Shown here: piece after piece, positions 58,114 through 64,000 of the stretch
How the letters are laid out: each line of letters opens with the position of its first letter
Numbering within the stretch: the first letter of the stretch is position 1
Source of the DNA: Acorus gramineus
Taxonomy: Eukaryota > Streptophyta > Magnoliopsida > Acorales > Acoraceae
DNA length: 64,000 nucleotides
Direction: 5' to 3'
Assembly: GCA_030737835.1 (NCBI GenBank)
Contig: CM060850.1
Coordinates: 5,028,015 to 5,092,014 of the forward strand
Position numbers and translations under genes: made by a program
Notes under the pieces: model-generated
Database searches by the model: none
What the model saw: the letters and a program-made list of their open reading frames with translations, nothing else
Told to the model about the DNA's origin: nothing

Positions 58114-58627
58114 TTGTTATTCCAAGTGATTTTTTGTTTGGCTGGAATAACTTAATTTTAAGGATTAGCTAAAATTCATATACACTTTATACTAGTTAAT
58201 TATGGCATACAGATTCTTATTTATTCTAGCCTTATAAATACCTATTTTAAAAATATTCTTATTTATTCTAGTCCTATTCTTGAATCAAACATTGACTTTA
58301 GGTATTATATAAAACAAATTTTCTCTCACCTATCTCATTATGTAATGTATGGCAAATCTAAATTTTCTCTCACTTATCTCCTTAAATTATTTAGTTTTCT
58401 TTTTAACTCTTATAAGAAGTAAAAAGAAACATATCTTTTAAATTTTAAAACTAAAATCAAAATATAAAGAAGTGATGGATGGATTCATACGAAACTAAAA
58501 AACCCAATAATTAATAATAATTATTTCGGTAAAAAGGCTTCTTCTCAATTCTCATCCTCTCCCCCAACTCAAAGTAACACCGACCGCCCAAACCAGGCCC
58601 CCCCGACAGGAAGAGAAAGCCAAAGCA

Positions 58628-58910
58628 ATGTCGCCACCACCATCAGCGATGTATTCACCTCCCCTTCCTATCCTCCCCTTCTCCACCTCCGCCCGAACCA
58701 ACAAAACCCTCAGATCCCCTCCTCCGATTAGGTTTCCTCCTCTCCTTGCGAGGCGGGTGGGGACACGTGGCTTCTCCTTCGCCGTCCGATTGGTTCGGCA
58801 ACCCGATCTGGCCTGGGAAGACCCCGTCATCGATGAAGAAGACGACGAAGAAGACAACGAAGAACACAATGAAGAGATTGCCACTTCTCCATACGCGAAT
58901 CTTGTGAAAG
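58628..58910 (+). CDS. EMB506: EMB506-type gene, exon 1 (transit peptide and acidic region)
   Basis: Residues 1-94 plus one base; donor GAAAG/GTCACT. A second ATG eight codons in (58649) is an alternative start. Confidence 0.82.
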
Positions 58911-60354
58911 GTCACTTTTTTGTGTGTGAGTTTCTTGCGTTTGTGATAAAATGAAGATAACCTGTTTGTTTTAAATTCCCTCAGAAGTTGAAAGTCTGCT
59001 GGGGCAAGAAAAAATGGCGATTTTGGCGCGGAACGAGACTCCTGATCTCACCAAGATATCCACTGTGAGAGCCAAATTTATTGAGTTTTTGGAATTTGTT
59101 TATATCTTTCATTGAGAAATCAACATGGACTTTTATTAAACGTGGTTTCATGTGATGTATTCACCTCCTCGATCTTGGTGGAATATTCGTTTCACTGAAC
59201 GTAGTTTCCATGCGAGTTTTGTTGTATTCTGAAACTTTTTTGTGTCTGATTACCTTCAGAAACTCTTTTGAGCAGGGGAAAATCACGCTTTAAAGAAACC
59301 ATACCCTTTTATGTGCCTCAAAAGCACAATTTTATATGGTCAATTTGGTTAACTCGCAACCAAGCTCTTTAATCCTTACATGGTCAATTTTCCATGCCTT
59401 ACATGAAAATGAGTGGGAGAAAGTGGTCTATTTGATTAAAGATTGGGGTGTCTTTTGTGTGGGGGTGACAATGGTGGAATTAGTGCAAGGAATATTTGTA
59501 ATCGGAACTTGATTTTCTATTCGGGCCATCAGTAGATTTCTCTCCTACTTTGGCCAAGTAGATATTGTAATTTTCCATAATTAGGCCCTTCTTAATTAAT
59601 TGAATAGGAAGCTCTATCCTTTTTTCCATCTATTTTACTCTATTTGCAACTCTATTTCTTCAACATCTTTCCTCATTCTTGTGACCTTTTATTGGGTTTG
59701 TAGCCGAAATGGAGTTTGTTTCATACTCTCGCAATGTCAGGGCAGATAGCTTTGATGGATGAGCTGCTTGGCCTTGGCGCTGATATAGATGCGGCTGACA
59801 AAGTGAGCTTTTCTCCTCATCTTTCTTGTTTATGAAGCTTTTTTTCGTTCTATTGGCTGAAGTGTGAGAGTAGGTTTGATGAACAAACAGGATGGGTACA
59901 CTGCCCTTCACAGGGCAGTGATTGGTAAGAAGGAGGCTGTGATCAGTCATCTCTTGAGGAAAGGTGCCAACCCTCATGTCAGAGATCGTGTAAGCTGATT
60001 CGCTTTCTGATTTTCTTTTGTTTATCATGATTTTTCTTACCTAATCTTTAAGTCTGTTTCCTCCCATAGGATGGTGCCACTCCACTTCATAGTGCGGTTC
60101 AAGTTGGCGCAATGCAGACGGTGAAGTTGCTGATTAAGTACAAGGTGGATGTTAACATTGCCGATGATGTGAGTATCATGAATGTTCATCGTATTTATAT
60201 TTACCATGTACAAGTCTGTTGGCTTATTTGTCTTTTGTTTTTGTTGTTTGCTCAGGAAGGATGGACTCCGTTGCATGTTGCAATACAAAGTCGAAACAGA
60301 GATATAGCGAAAGTATTGTTGGTTAATAGTGCTGATAAGACGAGAAGAAACAAG
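58628..60354 (+). CDS. EMB506: EMB506-type ankyrin-repeat protein, partial (six exons, 3' end outside window)
   Basis: Exons 58628-58910, 58985-59064, 59704-59802, 59891-59989, 60070-60168 and 60256-60354 encode the first 253 residues. A proline/arginine-rich transit-peptide-like N-terminus is followed by an acidic stretch ([14 protein letters not shown]), then [20 protein letters not shown]. Four ankyrin units follow: [13 protein letters not shown]..., [20 protein letters not shown]..., [20 protein letters not shown]... and [20 protein letters not shown].... This matches Arabidopsis EMB506 (about 315 residues), a chloroplast protein needed for embryo and plastid development, which works with the related AKRP. 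The last part, expected to begin DGK, was not found before the window end; the intervening sequence is LINE-filled. The reading frame is open throughout, so the gene looks functional. Confidence 0.88.
58985..59064 (+). CDS. EMB506: EMB506-type gene, exon 2
   Basis: Acceptor TTCCCTCAG, donor CCACT/GTGAGA; 80 bases. Encodes [20 protein letters not shown] and DLTKIST. Too short to stand out alone. Confidence 0.85.
59704..59802 (+). CDS. EMB506: EMB506-type gene, exon 3 (ankyrin unit 1)
   Basis: Exactly 99 bases, phase 0 at both ends. Encodes [20 protein letters not shown] and ends [10 protein letters not shown]; acceptor TTTGTAG, donor GTGAGC. Confidence 0.88.
59891..59989 (+). CDS. EMB506: EMB506-type gene, exon 4 (ankyrin unit 2)
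   Basis: Exactly 99 bases, phase 0. Encodes [20 protein letters not shown] and ends GANPHVRDR; acceptor CAAACAG, donor GTAAGC. Confidence 0.92.
60070..60168 (+). CDS. EMB506: EMB506-type gene, exon 5 (ankyrin unit 3)
   Basis: Exactly 99 bases, phase 0. Encodes [20 protein letters not shown] and ends VDVNIADD; acceptor CCCATAG, donor GTGAGT. Confidence 0.92.
60256..60354 (+). CDS. EMB506: EMB506-type gene, exon 6 (ankyrin unit 4)
   Basis: Exactly 99 bases, phase 0. Encodes [20 protein letters not shown] and ends ADKTRRNK; acceptor TGCTCAG, donor GTATTT. Confidence 0.9.
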
Positions 60355-60739
60355 GTATTTGAAATTTCTATTTTTTTCTGTGGTGAGATAATAAGTGTAT
60401 TCACTATAAAAAAAAATAGGTGTATTTAAATATCCACTTAGGTATAGAAATCAAATATACTCACTATTTGAATGCATTGTAGAGTGAATAATTGGAATTG
60501 CATATACAGGTATAGTAAATATTTACAAAAAAGAACTAGATCTAGCCTTCTGTACATTAAGGCATTGCCACCTGATGTGTTTGCTTGGATAATAGGTAGG
60601 AATTTAGCCTCAATTTACCAAAACATGCAAGTACAAAGGCAAAAGAAAAAGCACAAGTTTGGACCTAGCTTCCCAGTGGAGGAGGGCTCCACGTTAGTGT
60701 CCAAAATAAATAAATAAATTTAGGAGCTACTTATAAATT

Positions 60740-61600
60740 AAAATTTTATCCCCCTCTAGCATCACTGATTCACTGTACTTGCCCCAACATAGAATCTTCT
60801 CCAATCTTGGATGCATCTGACAGTCGCTTCCCAAATATTTTCTGCGTACGAAGTAACACCTTTGAATCAGGGTTGGTTCCTCGCAAGCCAAGAGGACCAC
60901 ACCACTGCCTCGATGAAAGATTGAAAAATCTAGCTCTTCGAGCTTAGGTAGTGTTTGGTAACGCGATTGCAAAACTGATTTTCTGCAATCGCTGAGTTTA
61001 AAACTGATTCTGCAGGAAGCTACCATCTCCCAGCTTTCTCAAATCGCAGCTTTTGGGCACTATTTTTCTAAAATCTGTTTGCAGGAAACTGCGATTGCAA
61101 AACTGTTTGATTGCACGATTGCAGAGCCAACTTCCTGCAATCGCAAAAGCTGCGTAATCGCGGAACCAAACGCTGCCTTAGCGGGAATTTAAACCCCCAA
61201 ATCTCTCTAGACTTTTGAGCAGTTGCAAACGTACATGGTCTTTCCCTCCACCAACTATAGCAGCTCCTGACAGTGAAACCCTCCCGGGTTTAGGCATCAC
61301 ACCACCAAGTCCTGCTCCTCAGACAGCGCAGAGAAATCGCCTGGAGCTCATTCATGCGTAAATTTTGATCTCATCATCATTGAGGTTCCTCCTCACCTGC
61401 ACCTCCCAATGCCCTGCCACCATTCCTCTGTCCCCATGCTGGAACACTGCTCCATTCTTCTCTATCGCGATCTAAAAAATCCTTGGGTATCTCTCCCGGA
61501 GCGAGGAGTCATGCCCACCATCGAAGCTCCTTTTAGAATTCTTCTGAGCACGAGAGAATGCTCTTCCACAACTTAGAAAGTCTATAGGACACACGAGGAA
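60740..61600 (-). pseudogene. antisense LINE fragment, split by a Tourist-like MITE
   Basis: The stretch about 61365-61450 on the minus strand encodes HWEVQVRRNLNDDE, a typical phrase of plant LINE ORF2. It parallels 14725-14800 on the same strand (ATTGAGGTTCCTCC versus GTTGAGATTCCTCC, then CCTGCACCTCCCAAT). The rest is too decayed to place. The MITE at 60947-61177 interrupts it. Confidence 0.55.
60947..61177. mobile_element. Tourist/PIF-Harbinger-like MITE, 231 bp, TTA TSD
   Basis: The left end GGTAGTGTTTGGTAAC and the inverted right end GGCAGCGTTTGGTTCC are flanked by TTA (60944-60946 and 61178-61180). The interior repeats GCGATTGCAAAACTG and GCAATCGC on both strands and can fold. Non-coding. 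Confidence 0.88.
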
Positions 61601-61609
61601 ATCTATCTA

Positions 61610-63260
61610 TGTCCCAATGCTTGCCACCTGATGTTTACACAAGCCTTTTACCTGCATTTTACCACCCTTTTGAGGTCTTGAATCCTGATCCAAAAGCTCC
61701 TGTTAATGGAAGGTTGAGACCTCGATCTTTTATTTTCCAGCTTGCTAGATTGTCAACTGGCTCGTTTATTTCTCTAACAATGTGCTTTAGCTTCCGGCCT
61801 TGAAAATTATACAACAATTGCCTGATTTGCCAAATTTCATGTTGAATTTCTCAGTGGACCTTGCATTCTCAGCATTTATATACTGAAAACCTTGGGTGGC
61901 GACTAGTTTTAGGCCTGTTAGGAGTCCTAGATTTTCCATGAAGTGGACTGGCATATCAGTTTTTTGGCCTGCATAAGCTTGAGTAAATTCTCTCTGTTAG
62001 TTTCTGAGAACTCCATCGATCATGATTGGCTGGATGTTCTTGATCCCTCTGTTAATAGGATCTGGTGATATCTAGGTGTTAGTTGTCTATTTTTCCACCA
62101 AATGTTTCAAAGTGCAGCCGACTCTATCTAGGGTTTCCTTCTGCCTGTCTCCTGGTTTTTCCTTCCAGTTTCTGGCAAGAATAGTGTGCAATACTGCTAC
62201 TTTTGTCTGGCTTTCTCTTGAAATATACGAATGTTTCTTTCCCTCCAAATGAACCAGATTCGTGCAATGAAGCAAGTTCTGTCCAATGCAACTATCTTCC
62301 TATAACCATGATAAACCCCCATAAGCCATATAGCTTCATCCTCATGGAATTTTGTTTTTGTTTTCTAATGCTTCCCAGTTTCAGAAGGACCCTCCAGATC
62401 CATGCATTATGACTACATTTTTTTTTTTACTGAAGCGGTAGGCATGCGCCTACAATTAGAATTATTTAAAAGGAGAAGCTCAAAAGCCAATACAAATCAG
62501 TTGAAGTATAAATTTAAATAAGTTTTGCACAGAGCTATTTGGCATCTAGAATTAACATCCCTTTGGCTTGAAGGCTTGTTCTCGTTGGCTGCCTGTGTAA
62601 TAGTGCTTTTCAAGCACAATAAGACTGTTTAGGTACAGCTCCCATTCCTCATTTAAGCTTCCCCATTGAAATTTTTGGTATGTTTTGCATTGCTTCCCAT
62701 GCTGCTCTGGGAGACACACTCCATGTGAGTCAGGGATTCAACTTATCCTATCTTCTTGCTGGTCTTTGTAGATGGGGATCTTGGTGATTTGCTGCTACAG
62801 GGTATCCATATCATGACCAAAACGTCTTGGAATGCACCATTCTCTTTTCCTGATGAGTTGGCTTAACAATGGTTGTTTTAAGAAATCTGTGTATATACTA
62901 AGAACAATGCGCGACTTCTAGAATCCTAGTGGGTATCTACCAATCATTCCATGTGCTAGTGTTAGGCTATTAGCTCCTGTACTTATTTGGTGTTGAACGT
63001 ACTGCCTGACAATGGACTTTAGCTTCAATCGTTTCTTCCAAGCTCAAGAGGCATGTGGAGGAGCAAGAATCTAGATGGATCTTCCTTGCAAGTATTTGGC
63101 AAGGAACCATTTGATCCTTAATGTGTGTTTCTTGATGATCACTTCCCAGAGCAGATTGAGTAGGCTTCCTTTATTCCACTCGATATTTTTGATGCCTAGT
63201 CCTCCCTCAGTTTCGGTTTGCATATTCTGTCCCATTCCACTGCTTGCAGTCTTCTATTGG
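61610..63260 (-). pseudogene. antisense LINE remnant with reverse-transcriptase and RNase H-like parts
   Basis: On the minus strand, from right to left: GGLGIKNIEWNKGSLLNLLW (about 63120-63210), the end of the reverse-transcriptase region; RTCFIARIWFIWRERNIRIF (about 62225-62290), after the zinc-finger part; then KLKHIVREINEPVDNLASW (about 61735-61800), which fits the end of an RNase H domain carried by some plant L1 lineages. Stops and frame changes are frequent. It lies downstream of exon 6 of the EMB506-type gene, presumably in its next intron. Confidence 0.72.
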
Positions 63261-63904
63261 ACTCTGTCCCTTGACATAAATAATGGACCGACAGTTTTTT
63301 CATCTACCCAGCACAGACTTTATGAGTTCCATGCAACCAGCATATGGAAGTGGTTGAGAAAAGCATATGATTGTCCTATGAGGATGGAGAAAAGCATTGT
63401 TGATGGTCTAGTGTCACAAAGGGCAGAGATGGGCTTACTCTTACCTGGCAGGGAGATGGTGGAGAGATGGATGTTAGTGGAGAACAGACGGAGGCGACCT
63501 ACGTTGTAGGGAGACCCGGTTAAAATTGGGTCGTGCTTCAGATGCCTCTGGTGAGGCCATTGGAGAAGAGATTGTTAGAACCTGATTGTATGTCACAAAT
63601 GCAATGGGGCGGGATCCAGAGGGGAGGCATGTACGAGCTTTGTTGGTACCTCACTCAAGGGTAAGGAAAAGATGGGTGTGCAACAAAAGGCTCCTCATTC
63701 TTGTCAACTCTTTGGCAGAAAGGGTGAGGGGGATGGGGGAATGTAGTCGTGCGCCTGTTCAAGCCTCGTCGATGGTGAGGGTGGAGTTATATGTAGTCTA
63801 GGTGTTGGGAGATTTGAATTTTATGAAGGAATGTGTGGTGGGGAAGGTGAGAGGGTAGTTGTATGGGGGTTTGGAGGTCAAGGAACGAGTGGCTAGGTGT
63901 CTTG
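63261..63904. other. no gene recognised
   Basis: Moderately GC-richer sequence. A frame at 63075-63509 overlaps the LINE remnant in the opposite direction and shows no domain. Confidence 0.4.
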
Positions 63905-64000
63905 TAGGGTTGCAATTTGGGTTGGATCCAACCTGAACCCAATTTTTAGGCGGGTTGGGTTGAAAAAACTGGATTTGGGTACAGGTTGATGTGTTCATGT
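63905..64000. mobile_element. left end of a hAT-type MITE, cut by the window edge
   Basis: TAGGGTTGCAATTTGGGTTG followed by GGATCCAACCTGAACCC and GGCGGGTTGGGTTG resembles the left end of the element at 57269-57680. The right end is outside the window, so the target duplication cannot be checked. Confidence 0.5.

Larger units (their letters stand above)
57226..58627. promoter_or_regulatory. divergent upstream region between DCC-family and EMB506-type genes
   Basis: About 1.4 kb between two head-to-head starts. It holds a hAT MITE next to the DCC start, an AT-rich repeat related to 27900-28110, and a 42-bp minisatellite. No TATA box is convincing for either gene. Confidence 0.5.

Noticed and set aside
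63075..63509. 144-codon plus-strand frame
   Set aside because: It overlaps an antisense LINE remnant and has no domain of its own.
1..64000. CRISPR-like array or bacterial mobile system
   Set aside because: All tandem repeats lack regular unique spacers, and the introns and families are plant nuclear.

Overview
The window is nuclear DNA of a flowering plant. It is AT-rich, its genes are split by GT-AG introns (some over 5 kb), and the spaces between genes are full of small DNA transposons, LINE remnants and microsatellites. Every recognisable gene is a plant nuclear family. I cannot place the species more closely from sequence alone. All exon boundaries below were worked out by hand from splice sites and family resemblance, without transcript data.

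Five protein genes are supported. (1) 16005-27298, minus: an RH22-type DEAD-box RNA helicase, seven exons. (2) 29503-33739, plus: PRIN2 (PLASTID REDOX INSENSITIVE 2), three exons. (3) 41393-43684, plus: a secreted xyloglucan endotransglucosylase/hydrolase (XTH), four exons. (4) 45711-57225, minus: a DCC/DUF393 thiol-disulfide protein of the At1g52590 type, three exons with introns of 4.2 and 6.6 kb. (5) 58628-60354 and onwards, plus: an EMB506-type ankyrin-repeat protein, six exons visible, 3' end outside the window. Genes 1/2 and 4/5 are two head-to-head pairs. Relatives of genes 1, 2, 4 and 5 act in, or are annotated to, the chloroplast (ribosome assembly, plastid transcription and redox, thiol chemistry, plastid development); the XTH acts in the cell wall.

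The rest is mostly transposon-derived. Several elements can be delimited to the base by target-site duplications (TSDs). hAT-type MITEs with 8-bp TSDs lie at 3446-4275, 8044-8598, 34755-35164, 49044-49417, 49425-49847 and 57269-57680, with an older relative near 9085-9590 and a broken hAT transposase at 37026-37480. MULE-like elements with about 9-bp TSDs lie at 2264-2543, 6821-7845, 11436-11864 and 28366-29283. Tourist/PIF-Harbinger-like MITEs with 3-bp TSDs lie at 20493-20958, 44309-44813 and 60947-61177, with an eroded copy at 37743-38231. LINE remains lie at 14085-15180 (antisense), 50396-52132 (sense, with TSD) and about 60740-63260 (antisense, two pieces). There are also a tRNA-derived SINE (about 19184-19395), LTR-like sequence (about 36400-37005), a long foldback family (8698-9066 and 39802-40342) and several tandem duplications.

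I found no CRISPR array, rRNA, intact tRNA or complete transposase, and nothing that amounts to a new multi-gene system. The most informative observations are a hAT element inserted exactly across the edge of another hAT element, a MULE whose inverted arms contain 33-bp tandem repeats inside a divergent promoter region, a GA microsatellite pressed against a weak splice donor of the helicase gene, and the exact one-exon-per-ankyrin-repeat structure of the EMB506-type gene.
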